DNA of 50,464 bases from an uncultured Massilia sp. (lineage in GTDB: Bacteria; Pseudomonadota; Gammaproteobacteria; Burkholderiales; Burkholderiaceae): the NCBI GenBank assembly GCA_946481275.1, contig CAMLMV010000049.1, forward strand, positions 1-50,464, in the 5' to 3' direction. The translations under genes and the position numbers were made by a program. The first letter of the stretch is position 1; each line of letters opens with the position of its first letter. The notes below the pieces were generated by a model that worked only from the letters and a program-made list of their open reading frames with translations, had not been told where the DNA came from and did not search any database. Shown in pieces: positions 9,066-18,313 of this stretch.

Positions 9066-10259
9066 TCAGAACGCGGCGATACCGGTCTGCGCGCGACCCA
9101 GGATCAGCGCGTGGATGTCGTGCGTGCCTTCGTACGTGTTGACGACTTCCAGGTTGACGAGGTGACGCGCCACGCCGAATTCGTCGCTGATGCCGTTACC
9201 GCCCATCATGTCGCGCGCCATGCGGGCGATGTCGAGCGCCTTGCCGCAGGAATTGCGCTTCATGATCGACGTGATCTCGACCGCCGCCGTGCCCTCGTCC
9301 TTCATGCGGCCCAGGCGCAGCACGCCCTGCAGGCCCAGCGTGATTTCCGTCTGCATGTCGGCGAGCTTCTTCTGGATCAGCTGGTTGGCGGCCAGCGGCT
9401 TGCCGAACTGCTTGCGGTCCAGCACATACTGGCGGGAACGGTGCCAGCAGTCTTCCGCGGCGCCCAGCGCGCCCCAGGCGATGCCGTAACGGGCCGAGTT
9501 CAGGCAGGTGAACGGACCTTTCAGGCCGCGCACTTCCGGGAAGGCATTCTCTTCGGGGCAGAACACCTCGTCCATCACGATCTCGCCCGTGATCGATGCG
9601 CGCAGGCCGACCTTGCCGTGGATGGCCGGCGCCGACAGGCCTTTCCAGCCCTTTTCCAGCACGAAGCCGCGGATCTTGCCTTCGTCGTCCTTGGCCCAGA
9701 CGACGAACACGTCGGCGATCGGCGAGTTCGTGATCCACATCTTCGAGCCGGACAGCGAATAGCCGCCGTCGACCTTGCGCGCGCGCGTGACCATCGAGCC
9801 CGGGTCGGAGCCGTGGTTCGGTTCGGTGAGGCCGAAGCAGCCGATCCATTCGCCGGTGGCCAGCTTCGGCAGGTATTTCTGCTTCGTCTCTTCATTGCCG
9901 AACTCGTGGATCGGCACCATCACGAGCGACGACTGCACGCTCATCATCGAGCGGTAGCCGGAATCGACGCGCTCGACTTCGCGCGCGATCAGGCCGTAGC
10001 TGACGTAGTTCAGGCCGGGGCCGCCGTATTGCTCGGGGATGGTCGGGCCCAGCAGGCCCAGCTCGCCCATTTCGCGGAAGATGGAGGCGTCGGTCGTTTC
10101 ATTGCGGAAGGCTTCGAGGACGCGCGGCAGCAGCTTGTCCTGGCAATAGGCCGCGGCGGCGTCGCGCACCATGCGCTCTTCGTCGAGCAACTGCTCGTTC
10201 AGCAGCAACGGATCATCCCAATGGAACTGGGCTTTATGGGGCGAATCGGAACGGCTCAT
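9066..10259 (-). CDS. gcdH: glutaryl-CoA dehydrogenase
   Basis: FAD-dependent acyl-CoA dehydrogenase converting glutaryl-CoA to crotonyl-CoA in lysine, tryptophan and glutarate breakdown. The protein is a full-length 397 residues: N-terminal helices, [17 protein letters not shown] (flavin site) near 140-156, [17 protein letters not shown], then the C-terminal domain with the [14 protein letters not shown] helix. [19 protein letters not shown] holds the catalytic base Glu377. HGS and the [17 protein letters not shown] ending are typical of GcdH rather than short-chain ACADs. GGAG sits 6 nt before the ATG. No CoA transferase or LysR regulator is adjacent, which is where many relatives have them. 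Confidence 0.93.
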   Translation of the reverse strand: MSRSDSPHKAQFHWDDPLLLNEQLLDEERMVRDAAAAYCQDKLLPRVLEAFRNETTDASIFREMGELGLLGPTIPEQYGGPGLNYVSYGLIAREVERVDSGYRSMMSVQSSLVMVPIHEFGNEETKQKYLPKLATGEWIGCFGLTEPNHGSDPGSMVTRARKVDGGYSLSGSKMWITNSPIADVFVVWAKDDEGKIRGFVLEKGWKGLSAPAIHGKVGLRASITGEIVMDEVFCPEENAFPEVRGLKGPFTCLNSARYGIAWGALGAAEDCWHRSRQYVLDRKQFGKPLAANQLIQKKLADMQTEITLGLQGVLRLGRMKDEGTAAVEITSIMKRNSCGKALDIARMARDMMGGNGISDEFGVARHLVNLEVVNTYEGTHDIHALILGRAQTGIAAF

Positions 10260-10323
10260 GGGGCTCCTGTCTCAATCTTTGTAAGAATGTGGCGGGCGAA
10301 TGGATGGCCGCCCGGGTCGAGCC

Positions 10324-10329
10324 ATTATA
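10324..10329 (-). promoter_or_regulatory. -10 box of the gcdH promoter
   Basis: The minus strand reads TATAAT from 10329 to 10324, about 65 nt upstream of the gcdH ATG. A TTGAAA at 10357-10352 is 22 nt away, too far for a standard -35. Confidence 0.45.
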
Positions 10330-10394
10330 GAAACCCCGCCTTGCCGCATCTTTTCAAACTGCGACAGGCATTTTCATTTTTAAACGAGCAATGC

Positions 10395-10895
10395 TTACGT
10401 ACTGCCGAAACGCCCGCCATGGAACAGCAGGGCGGACTGCGGATGCACCGCGCAGTCTTCCACTTCGCCCACGAAGATCACGTGGTCGCCTTCCGGATAG
10501 CGGCTGCGGTTGTGGCATTCGAACCAGGCGGAAACGCCTTTCAGGATCGGCTGGCCGGTGCGCGACAATTCGTATTCGACGCCTTCGAATGGATCCTGGC
10601 CGCGCCGCGAGAACCGGCGCGCCAGCTCTTCCTGTCCGGCGGACAACACGTTGATCACGTAGTGCGAATTGCCGGTGAAGATGGGCAGGCTGTTGGCGAC
10701 GTTCGACAGGCTCCACAGCACCAGCGGCGGCTCCAGCGACACGGAATTGAACGACGACGCGGTCAGGCCGCGGAACTTGCCGTCGCCCAGGCGGGTCGTG
10801 ATGACGGTGACGCCGGTCGCGAATTGGGACAGGGCTTGGCGGAAATGGGCGGAATCGAAACCGCGCGTGGTGGCGCGAGGTGAGCTGGTGTTCAT
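10395..10895 (-). CDS. flavin reductase family protein
   Basis: FMN-binding split-barrel protein of the flavin reductase family, usually the NAD(P)H:flavin reductase partner of two-component monooxygenases. Over 166 residues it shows FRQALSQFATGVTVITT, then GLTASSFNSVSLEPPLVLWS (FMN phosphate site) and SHYVINVLSAGQEELARRFS, ending with a GDHVIFVGEVEDC-like strand. No monooxygenase partner is nearby, so the acceptor enzyme is unknown. It is separated from gcdH by 135 nt containing the gcdH promoter. Confidence 0.88.
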   Translation of the reverse strand: MNTSSPRATTRGFDSAHFRQALSQFATGVTVITTRLGDGKFRGLTASSFNSVSLEPPLVLWSLSNVANSLPIFTGNSHYVINVLSAGQEELARRFSRRGQDPFEGVEYELSRTGQPILKGVSAWFECHNRSRYPEGDHVIFVGEVEDCAVHPQSALLFHGGRFGST

Positions 10896-11001
10896 GCGCG
10901 CATTATGCCATCAATGGCCCGAGGTTCCCCGAGCCTGCACGAGCGGGCGGTTTCGGTTACAGTGAAACCATGAACAACTATTCATTCCTCGAGGAGTCAG
11001 C

Positions 11002-11541
11002 ATGAGCCAGCAATCAGCAACCGAAGTGGCCATCCTGGGCGGCGGGTGTTTCTGGTGCCTGGAAGCGGTCTATCTGGAAGCGCGCGGTATTCTCCGCGTG
11101 GAATCGGGCTATATGGGCGGCGAGACGCCCGCGCCGACCTACGAGCAGGTATGCGCGGGCACGACGGGCCACGCGGAAGTGGTGCGCCTGGAATTCGATC
11201 CGGACGTGATCAGCTATCGCGACATCCTGGAAATCTTTTTCACCATCCACGACCCGACGACGCTCAATCGCCAGGGCAATGACGTCGGCACGCAATACCG
11301 CTCGGTGATCTTCTTCACGTCGCCGGAACAGGAAGCGACGGCGCGCAAGGTGATGGCCGAGATGGCCGCCGTCTGGGATGCCCCGATCGTCACGGAGGTG
11401 TCGCCGGCCGAGCAGTGGTACAAGGCCGAGGACTACCACCAGAATTATTTCGCCCAGCACCCGTTGCAGGGGTATTGCGCGTTCGTGGTGGCGCCCAAGG
11501 TGGCCAAGTTCCGCAAGGTCTTCACGGACCGGGTTAAATAA
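11002..11541 (+). CDS. msrA: peptide-methionine (S)-S-oxide reductase
   Basis: Reduces the S-epimer of methionine sulfoxide in oxidised proteins. The family signature GGGCFWCLEA puts the catalytic Cys at 16, and YMGGETPAPTYEQVCAGTTGHAE and YRSVIFFTSPEQE follow; a C-terminal Cys in LQGYCAF may act as a resolving residue. The 179-residue length is normal for a cytoplasmic form and no signal peptide is present. GAGGAG is 6 nt before the ATG. It converges with cfa, leaving 6 nt between stops. Confidence 0.96.
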   Translation: MSQQSATEVAILGGGCFWCLEAVYLEARGILRVESGYMGGETPAPTYEQVCAGTTGHAEVVRLEFDPDVISYRDILEIFFTIHDPTTLNRQGNDVGTQYRSVIFFTSPEQEATARKVMAEMAAVWDAPIVTEVSPAEQWYKAEDYHQNYFAQHPLQGYCAFVVAPKVAKFRKVFTDRVK

Positions 11542-11547
11542 ATCCGG

Positions 11548-12762
11548 CTACCGGTACATGTACCGCCGCGACCACGGAATCAGGTCCGGCTCTTCTCCCG
11601 CCTTGCCGCACACGATCTGGTACAGGCTGATCCAGTCGTGCGCAAAGCCGTACGCGCAGCCGGCCAGGTAGACGTGCCAGATGCGGAAGGTCTTCGGATC
11701 GCACGTCGCCCGGATACGGTCGGCATTGTTCTCGAAATTCTCGGTCCACAGCGCGCACGTGCGGGCGTAGTGACGGCGCAGGTTTTCCACGTCGCGGACT
11801 TCGAGGCCGCCTTCCTGCATCGTACGGATGACGGTGGACAGGTGCGCCAGCTCGCCGTGCGGGAACACGTATTTGTCGATGAACTCGCCGCCGCCGTACG
11901 GGCTGTTGCGCTGCTCGACGTCGGACGTGGTGATGCCGTGGTTCATCACGACGCCGCCCGGCGCCAGCAGCCTGCTGATGCGGCCGAAGTACTCCGGCAG
12001 GTTGTCCACGCCCACGTGCTCGAACATGCCGACGCTCGTGATGCGGTCGAACTGGCCCGCGACGTCGCGGTAGTCCTGCAGGCGGATCTCGATGCGGTCC
12101 TGCAACCCGGCCTGCGTCACGCGCTCGCGCGCCAGTTCGTACTGCCGTTCGGACAGCGTGACGCCGACGCAGCGCGCCCCGAATTTACTCGCCGCACGGA
12201 TCACGAGCGCGCCCCAGCCGCAGCCGATGTCGAGCAGCGTCTGGCCCGGCTGCACGCCGATCTTGGTGAGGATGTGGTCGATCTTCTTTTGCTGGGCCGT
12301 GGCCAGGTCCTCGTCGCCGTTCTCGAAATAGGCGCAGGAATACACCATGGCCGGGTCGAGGAACAGGCTGTAGAACTCGTTGGAGACGTCGTAGTGATAG
12401 CGGATGGCCTCGGCATCCTTCGCACGCGTGTGCGGCGAGACGAGGCGCAGCGCGGCACTGGCGACGCGGCTCGTGCGCGCCGGCTTGCCCGTGGTTTCCG
12501 CGAGCGCAGAGCCCACCTGGATCATGTCGGCCGCGCGTCCTTCGATTTCGAGCGCACCTTCGACATAGGCTTCCCCGAGGTTGCCCAGCGACGGCGCGAG
12601 GAGGTAGCGCAGGCCGCCCGGACTGGGGACGCGGATTTTCACGCGTGGTTGCTCAGCGGACAGGTCCACCTGCGCGCCATTCCATAATTCCACGCGCAGG
12701 GGCAGGTTGAATTTACTGCGTATGCCTGAAGTCCAGGCGGAAAGCTTCATCTGGTCGAACAC
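11548..12762 (-). CDS. cfa: cyclopropane-fatty-acyl-phospholipid synthase family methyltransferase
   Basis: SAM-dependent enzyme that probably methylenates unsaturated acyl chains of membrane phospholipids. SAM motif I is LLDIGCGWGALVIRAA near residue 195. YHYDVSNEFYSLFLDPAMVYSCAYF and SVGMFEHVGVDNL are family hallmarks, as is the C-terminal aromatic tail. At 404 residues it is near usual length. The start is GTG 12762, preceded by GGAGAAGACGC; ATG 12750 is an alternative. It lies 38 nt downstream of the hemerythrin-PdxH gene on the same strand and is probably co-transcribed with it. Confidence 0.92.
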   Translation of the reverse strand: MFDQMKLSAWTSGIRSKFNLPLRVELWNGAQVDLSAEQPRVKIRVPSPGGLRYLLAPSLGNLGEAYVEGALEIEGRAADMIQVGSALAETTGKPARTSRVASAALRLVSPHTRAKDAEAIRYHYDVSNEFYSLFLDPAMVYSCAYFENGDEDLATAQQKKIDHILTKIGVQPGQTLLDIGCGWGALVIRAASKFGARCVGVTLSERQYELARERVTQAGLQDRIEIRLQDYRDVAGQFDRITSVGMFEHVGVDNLPEYFGRISRLLAPGGVVMNHGITTSDVEQRNSPYGGGEFIDKYVFPHGELAHLSTVIRTMQEGGLEVRDVENLRRHYARTCALWTENFENNADRIRATCDPKTFRIWHVYLAGCAYGFAHDWISLYQIVCGKAGEEPDLIPWSRRYMYR

Positions 12763-12800
12763 GCGTCTTCTCCGGCTGATCCTGAGCCGGATGCACCGGG

Positions 12801-13988
12801 TCAGGGTTGCAAACGTTGCCGCGTCCAGCTGCCGTCTTCCTGCCGCGTGTAGACGATGCGGTCGTGGAAGCGTGAACGCCGCCCCTGCCAGAACTCGACT
12901 CGTTCCGGCACCAGGCGAAAACCGCCCCAGTGTTGTGGCCGTGGCGGTGCTTCGCCATACTGACGCGCCACTTCCTCGTAGTGTTGTTCGAGGGCGGCAC
13001 GGTTTGCGATCGGCTCGCTTTGTTCGGACGCGATCGCCGACAGCCGGCTTTTCAACGGTCGGCTGTTGAAATACTTATCGCTTTCCTCGGCACTCGTGCG
13101 TTCCACTCTGCCTTCGATTCGCACCTGCCGTTCAAGTTCACTCCAGAAGAATAGCAGAGCTGCAAAAGGCTTGCTTGCCAGCTGCTTGCCTTTCTGGCTG
13201 TCGTAATTCGTGTACCAGGTGAACCCGCGCGTATCGAATTGCTTGACGAGAACAATGCGCGACGTCGGCCGCCCATCCTCGCCCACGGTGGCCACGCTCA
13301 TCGCGTTCGGCTCGTTCACTTCGGCCTTCAGCGCTTCCTCGAACCAGCGCGTGAACTGGTCCATCGGGTCGTCGGCGACGTCGCTTTCGTCCAGGCGGGC
13401 CTGGCCGTAATCCTTGCGCAGGCCGGCGACCGTTTCGCCGATGGACGGTGCCGGCTGCTCCAGGCCGCGGCGCTGGCGCATGGCGCCACCCAGGCGCGCC
13501 ATCTGATCCGGACCAAAGAGACGCAGCGCCATCGGCGCGACGATGCCTTCTTCGCGTTCCATATGGCCGTGATAGTTCTGCACGAAGCGGCGCACGATCG
13601 AGGCCGACAGCTGCGTGCCGCTGCCGTCCGCGATACCCGTCAGCTGTTCGTGCAGGTCTTGCCACATCGCATCCATGTCCTTGTGTTCCTGCAGGATCAC
13701 GGGCACGAGGGCCTGCAGGGTGGCCGCATCTTCGCCCTTGGCGATGGCCAGCAGCATCGGCAGCAGGTCCTGTTCCTCGTCCTCGTGGTGCAGGTGGGCC
13801 GCCTTGTCGAAGTATTTCAGCACGGCCGCTGCCGCCTGGCGCGCCTGCTCGTCGGCGCCATGTTCGGGCAGGTGCGCGAGCAGTTTTTCCAGCGTGGCAA
13901 GTTGCTTACGGATGCGGCCGTGGCAATGCTTGAGGACGGCGACGGGTTGGTCGAAATCGGGAGCGGGGTCGGCAAGAAGGTTGGTCAT
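12801..13988 (-). CDS. pdxH: hemerythrin-PdxH fusion (pyridoxamine 5'-phosphate oxidase)
   Basis: Two domains in one open frame of 395 residues. Residues about 12-165 form a hemerythrin HHE-like helical bundle with candidate diiron ligands: His21/His23, His65/67/68 with Glu69, His102 and His140/142 with Glu144/146. Residues about 185-395 are a complete PdxH, which oxidises PNP or PMP to PLP with [61 protein letters not shown], then [12 protein letters not shown], and RFHDR (Arg373, His375, PLP contacts). Ordinary PdxH is about 215 residues, so the first part is an addition. An internal ATG at 13481 (Met170) has only a weak GGTGG upstream and could also start a stand-alone PdxH. Confidence 0.9.
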   Translation of the reverse strand: MTNLLADPAPDFDQPVAVLKHCHGRIRKQLATLEKLLAHLPEHGADEQARQAAAAVLKYFDKAAHLHHEDEEQDLLPMLLAIAKGEDAATLQALVPVILQEHKDMDAMWQDLHEQLTGIADGSGTQLSASIVRRFVQNYHGHMEREEGIVAPMALRLFGPDQMARLGGAMRQRRGLEQPAPSIGETVAGLRKDYGQARLDESDVADDPMDQFTRWFEEALKAEVNEPNAMSVATVGEDGRPTSRIVLVKQFDTRGFTWYTNYDSQKGKQLASKPFAALLFFWSELERQVRIEGRVERTSAEESDKYFNSRPLKSRLSAIASEQSEPIANRAALEQHYEEVARQYGEAPPRPQHWGGFRLVPERVEFWQGRRSRFHDRIVYTRQEDGSWTRQRLQP

Positions 13989-14088
13989 GATCGCTGTTGT
14001 GGACGTGCAGAATGCGGGGAATTTTTTGATTGACTGAAAGTTATTTTAGAGCAATGAGCGCCGTTCCGTCCGGTAAAATGAAGGGATC

Positions 14089-14961
14089 ATGATTACGACT
14101 TCCACCTCTCTCTTCGATGACGTCGACTTCGAGCGGCGCTTCGGCGGCATTGCCCGCCTCTACGGCGAGCGTGCACTGGAACGGTTCCGTGCGGCGCACG
14201 TTTGCGTGGTCGGCGTCGGCGGCGTCGGCTCCTGGATCGTCGAGGCGCTGGCCCGCAGCGCCGTCGGCCGGCTCACGCTCATCGACCTCGACAACGTGGC
14301 CGAATCCAACATCAACCGCCAGATCCAGGCGCTGTCGACCACGGTCGGCATGCCCAAGATCGAGGCGCTGAAACAGCGCATCGCGCTCATCAATCCGTAT
14401 TGCGAAGTCGAGCTCGTCGAAGACTTCATCGATCCGGACAACATCCCGCAGATGATCGGGACGGCCCGTTTCGACTACGTCGTCGACGCCATCGACAGCG
14501 TCAAGGCCAAGGCCGCGCTGATCGCGTACTGCAGCCAGCATGCGATCCCCCTGATCGTCATCGGCGGCGCCGGCGGCCAGCTCGACCCGACGAAGATCGA
14601 GGTGCGCGACCTCGCCCGCACCGAGCAGGAACCGCTGCTGAAAAAAGTGCGCAAGATCCTGCGTGCCCGCTACGGCTTCGCGCGCGGCGAAAAGAACAAG
14701 TACCACATCGACGCCGTGTTCTCGATGGAACCGCTGCGCTACCCGCAGTCCGGCGACGCCTGCGAAGTCGATGCGAACAGCATCACGGGCCTGAATTGCG
14801 CCGGCTTCGGCTCGAGCATGGTCGTCACCGCGACGTTCGGCATGGTTGCGGCCGGCCATATGCTGCGCAAGATGGCGGAGGAGGCCAATGCCGTTCCGGT
14901 GCCGGACCATGTAACCGAATCCGTCGACGCTGTGCAACCGGAGGAGGCCTTGTTATCATAG
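14089..14961 (+). CDS. tcdA: tRNA threonylcarbamoyladenosine dehydratase
   Basis: E1-like enzyme (CsdL/YgdL) that cyclises t6A37 to ct6A in tRNA using ATP. The 290-residue protein shows the adenylate-binding VCVVGVGGVGSW near 36-48 with LTLIDLDNVAESNINRQ following, DYVVDAIDSVKAK, and a GLNCAGFGSSMVVTATFG C-terminal segment. It is longer than the E. coli protein by about 20 residues at the C-terminus. Start ATG 14089 has GAAGGG close upstream. It is divergent from the hemerythrin-PdxH gene over 100 nt. Functionally it follows TsaC, which is encoded at 4.0-5.1 kb. Confidence 0.94.
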   Translation: MITTSTSLFDDVDFERRFGGIARLYGERALERFRAAHVCVVGVGGVGSWIVEALARSAVGRLTLIDLDNVAESNINRQIQALSTTVGMPKIEALKQRIALINPYCEVELVEDFIDPDNIPQMIGTARFDYVVDAIDSVKAKAALIAYCSQHAIPLIVIGGAGGQLDPTKIEVRDLARTEQEPLLKKVRKILRARYGFARGEKNKYHIDAVFSMEPLRYPQSGDACEVDANSITGLNCAGFGSSMVVTATFGMVAAGHMLRKMAEEANAVPVPDHVTESVDAVQPEEALLS

Positions 14962-14996
14962 GATCAGTTTTTTACTGATTCGTGAAAAGAGGCTCC

Positions 14997-15539
14997 ATGA
15001 TCCGTCGTATCGCCGTAGCTAGCCTGCTGCTGGCGGCCGTTGCCGCCCACGCGCAGGACGCATCCCAGCAGGCCGGCGACGGCCTGCAAGGTCCCAAGGA
15101 CCCGGCCCAGGCCACCGCCAACGCCGCCCATCCCGGCAACCCGAACAATCCCGTCGATCCGACACCCGCCGGCCAGGAACAGCAAGGGCCGAAAGTGCAG
15201 GTCATCGACCATGTCATCGGCAAGGGTACCGAGGCGATGGTCGGCAGCACGGTCGTCGTCAACTACACGGGCTGGTTCTACAAGCCGCTGGCCGCCAAGC
15301 AACGCGGCCGCAAGTTCGACTCGTCGCTGGACGCGGGCCGCGAACCGCTCGAGTTCCAGCTCGGCGCGCGCCAGGTCATCAAGGGCTGGGAGCAGGGCGT
15401 GCAGGGCATGAAGGTGGGCGGCAAGCGCACCCTGATCATCCCGAGCGAACTCGCGTACGGCAAGCGCGGCGCCGGCGGCGGTTCCATTCCGCCGGATTCC
15501 GATCTGATCTTCGACGTGGAACTCCTGAAGGTCAAGTAA
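14997..15539 (+). CDS. secreted FKBP-type peptidyl-prolyl cis-trans isomerase
   Basis: Periplasmic proline isomerase, a folding helper. ATG 14997 (AGAGG 5 nt upstream) gives 180 residues with signal MIRRIAVASLLLAAVAAHAQ. GTG 14982 would only add MKRGS-type residues. Residues about 25-65 are a Pro/Gly/Asn-rich linker. The FKBP domain from about 70 shows VVVNYTGWFY, KFDSSLDAG, FQLGARQVIKGWEQGVQGMK, GKRTLIIPSELAYG and SDLIFDVELLKVK. It sits 35 nt after tcdA and 27 nt before cysK, so the three may be read together. A small atcagt/actgat repeat lies at 14963-14979. Confidence 0.92.
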   Translation: MIRRIAVASLLLAAVAAHAQDASQQAGDGLQGPKDPAQATANAAHPGNPNNPVDPTPAGQEQQGPKVQVIDHVIGKGTEAMVGSTVVVNYTGWFYKPLAAKQRGRKFDSSLDAGREPLEFQLGARQVIKGWEQGVQGMKVGGKRTLIIPSELAYGKRGAGGGSIPPDSDLIFDVELLKVK

Positions 15540-15566
15540 ATCCAAATCACTCAACGGGAGAACTGC

Positions 15567-16499
<933 letters not shown>

Positions 16500-16516
16500 T
16501 CAGGTTCCCCTCCACG

Positions 16517-16547
16517 AAAAAGGCCCGCTTGCATGCAGGCCTTTTTT
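16517..16547. terminator. bidirectional terminator between cysK and CDF gene
   Basis: AAAAAGGCC (16517-16525) pairs with GGCCTTTTT (16538-16546) across a 12-nt loop. The T-run overlaps the stop codon of the minus-strand efflux gene, so the hairpin sits at the very end of both convergent units. Confidence 0.85.
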
Positions 16548-17541
16548 AATGTGCGTGCGAGTGACCGTGATGATGGTCGTGATCGTGGTCGTGATCATGA
16601 TCATGGTCGTGACCGTGCTCATCGTGCAGGCAGCAACTGCTGTGCTTGGTCGTTCCTTGCTCCACCTGCAGCGTGCAGTGATGGATGGCGAAATCTTCGC
16701 GCAAATGCCCGACGATGTCGTCGATGGCCGCATCGCCCGGGTAACCGCCCGGCATGACGAGGTGGGCCGTGAGGGCCGTCTCCGTCGTGCTCATCGCCCA
16801 GATGTGGACGTCGTGCACTTCGGTCACGCCCGGCTGCGCGGCCAGGAAGGCCGTCACGGCCTTCGCGTCGACGCTGGCCGGCACGCCCGCCAGCACCATC
16901 TGGATCGATTCCTTGAGCAGCGACCACGTCCCCACGACGATCACGACGACGAGCACGAGGCTGACGACCGGGTCGAGCCACGACCAGCCCGTGTAGATGA
17001 TCACGACGCCGGAGATGACGACGCCCAGCGACAGCAACGCATCCGCCGCCATGTGCTGGTAGGCGCCGCGCACGTTGATGTCGTCCTTGCTGCCGGCCAC
17101 GAACAGCCAGGCCGAGAAACCATTGATCAGCACGCCGACGAGGGCGACGATGGAGACCGTCGTGCCGGCCACCGGTTCCGGATGGGCGAAGCGGTGCACG
17201 GCTTCCCACGCGATGGCGCCGCACGCGACCATCAGCAGCAGGGCGTTGGCGAGCGCGGCGAGGATGGTCGTGCCGCGCATGCCATACGTGAAGCGGCGCG
17301 TGGGCGCGCTCTTCGTCAGCAGCGCGGCGCCCCAGGCGAGGCCCAGCCCCAGCACGTCCGACAGGTTGTGGCCGGCGTCGGCCATCAGCGCCGTCGAGTT
17401 GGCGATGAAGCCGTAGATGAATTCGATGGCGACGAACGCGGTATTCAGGCCGATGGCGATGCCGAACGCGCGGCCGTTGTCGCCCGGCGCCGGGTGGTGG
17501 TGGTGGCCATGTCCATGGCCGTGGGAATGGTGGTGACTCAT
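16546..17541 (-). CDS. CDF family cation (zinc-type) efflux transporter
   Basis: Six-helix cation diffusion facilitator exporting Zn2+, perhaps also Co2+, Cd2+ or Ni2+, in exchange for protons. ATG 17541 gives 331 residues. Residues 2-14 are a His/Gly-rich metal-binding tail, MADAGHNLSDVLGLG (TM2) and HMAADALLSLGVVISG (TM5) hold the paired His/Asp transport-site residues, and the C-terminal domain includes TEVHDVHIWAM. The last about 26 residues are almost all His/Asp/Gly with an HDHDHD repeat, and a CCLHDEH lies before it. It overlaps the ArsR regulator gene by 4 nt (ATGA). The DmeF/ZitB/CzcD subtype is not resolved. Confidence 0.92.
   Translation of the reverse strand: MSHHHSHGHGHGHHHHPAPGDNGRAFGIAIGLNTAFVAIEFIYGFIANSTALMADAGHNLSDVLGLGLAWGAALLTKSAPTRRFTYGMRGTTILAALANALLLMVACGAIAWEAVHRFAHPEPVAGTTVSIVALVGVLINGFSAWLFVAGSKDDINVRGAYQHMAADALLSLGVVISGVVIIYTGWSWLDPVVSLVLVVVIVVGTWSLLKESIQMVLAGVPASVDAKAVTAFLAAQPGVTEVHDVHIWAMSTTETALTAHLVMPGGYPGDAAIDDIVGHLREDFAIHHCTLQVEQGTTKHSSCCLHDEHGHDHDHDHDHDHDHHHGHSHAH
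16550..16622 (-). repeat. His/Asp codon repeat tract in the CDF gene
   Basis: Alternating gatcat/gaccat-type codons encode the His-Asp tail of the efflux protein, visible on the plus strand as repeated gtcgtgatc/atgatc units. Such a tract can change length by slippage. Confidence 0.6.
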
Positions 17542-17855
17542 GCGTCCAGTCCGGTGGTGGGTTCGGCGATGTGCTCGAACATATTGGAAAGCAGGCTGCT
17601 GATGTGGGCATCGGCGGCCGCATAGAACACCTGCTTGCCCTGGCGCTCCGCCTTGACGATGCGGGCCGCGCGCAGCAGGCGCAGGTGGTGGCTGACCAGC
17701 GAACTGGACAGGCTCAACGCGCCGGCGATGTCGCCCACGGCCGTCGGCTGTGCCAGGCAGGCGAGCACGATCCGCAACCGCGTGGGGTCGCCCAGCAGGT
17801 GGAACAGGTCGGCGAGTTCGTCGACCGCGTTGTCGATGTCGGGTGGGATGCTCAT
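17538..17855 (-). CDS. ArsR/SmtB family zinc-type metalloregulator
   Basis: Winged-helix repressor of 105 residues. LGDPTRLRIVLACLAQP precedes the recognition helix LSLSSSLVSHHLRLLRAARIV, and RQGKQVFYAA is the wing. It has Asp82, His84, His95 and Glu98 with the spacing of the alpha-5 zinc site of SmtB (Asp104, His106, His117, Glu120). No alpha-3 CxC arsenic or cadmium site is seen, so zinc sensing is the best inference. It overlaps the CDF exporter downstream by 4 nt. A perfect dyad operator directly abuts its start codon and there is no Shine-Dalgarno, so the mRNA may be leaderless. Confidence 0.92.
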   Translation of the reverse strand: MSIPPDIDNAVDELADLFHLLGDPTRLRIVLACLAQPTAVGDIAGALSLSSSLVSHHLRLLRAARIVKAERQGKQVFYAAADAHISSLLSNMFEHIAEPTTGLDA

Positions 17856-17889
17856 GCTTAACGTTTGAAGAACTGTTCACATGTTAAGC
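17856..17889. promoter_or_regulatory. ArsR/SmtB-type operator
   Basis: Two nested inverted repeats share one centre (between 17872 and 17873): outer arms GCTTAAC (17856-17862) and GTTAAGC (17883-17889), inner arms TGAA (17866-17869) and TTCA (17876-17879). The minus strand core TGAACAGTTCTTCA closely resembles known SmtB-type operators. It touches the ArsR start codon, so repressor binding would block transcription of the arsR-CDF pair. Confidence 0.75.
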
Positions 17890-18313
17890 GCATAAAGAGG
17901 CGGGCGCAAGGGTTGTTACGTCGGAATGGAAACTTGAACAGATCGAAGGTTCTGGCCGTTGCCGGTCCTTCGAACGAGGATGGCAGGTTGTTGGCGAGGA
18001 AAGGTCACGGAGTATCACAACCGGCAGGAACCGAGCCATCTCCCGGGATGGCCTGGCTTCAGGAGCGTCTCAACTTATGAATTGTGGACGCCAATGATGC
18101 ATTCACTATCGTGAAAAGCGCTGCGCATAAGGCTGAGTCATTATTTCCCTCAGCTAAAGATAGAATGCACCCAACAGCACCACAAGCGACGCTACCGTAC
18201 ACTATGCCGAGAGAGAATCGGCTTGGCTTTCGTCGAGCAAGCGGTATCCCGTTACACTTATTATTCATCGAACCCCTTTTTGCTTAACCCGGCCTTCGTT
18301 CACATCGTGCTGC
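17890..18313. other. lower-GC intergenic region
   Basis: About 420 nt of visibly lower GC content than its neighbours, between the arsR promoter and the M16 peptidase stop. The only plausible gene is the small minus-strand frame at 18059-18268. The plus-strand frames at 17865-18080 and 18084-18287 have no ribosome-binding sites or recognisable features. No repeats or terminators were recognised. Confidence 0.5.
18059..18268 (-). CDS. possible small membrane protein
   Basis: Not recognised. The 69-residue frame is preceded by AAAAAGGGG 5 nt before the ATG, a good ribosome-binding site. It has a short basic N-terminus (ARRKPSRF), two hydrophobic segments at about 18-38 (LGIVYGSVACGAVGCILSLA) and 46-62 (ALCAALFTIVNASLAS), and a basic C-terminus (HKLRRS), a plausible two-helix hairpin. 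It starts 45 nt after the M16 peptidase stop on the same strand. Base composition differs from the flanking genes, so it could also be chance. Confidence 0.4.
   Translation of the reverse strand: MNNKCNGIPLARRKPSRFSLGIVYGSVACGAVGCILSLAEGNNDSALCAALFTIVNASLASTIHKLRRS

Noticed and set aside
9111..10883. Long plus-strand open frame opposite gcdH and the flavin reductase (590 residues)
   Set aside because: It spans the promoter between two real minus-strand genes and has no motifs.
15540..15566. Riboswitch or cys leader before cysK
   Set aside because: Only 27 nt lie between the FKBP stop and the cysK start, with just a Shine-Dalgarno.
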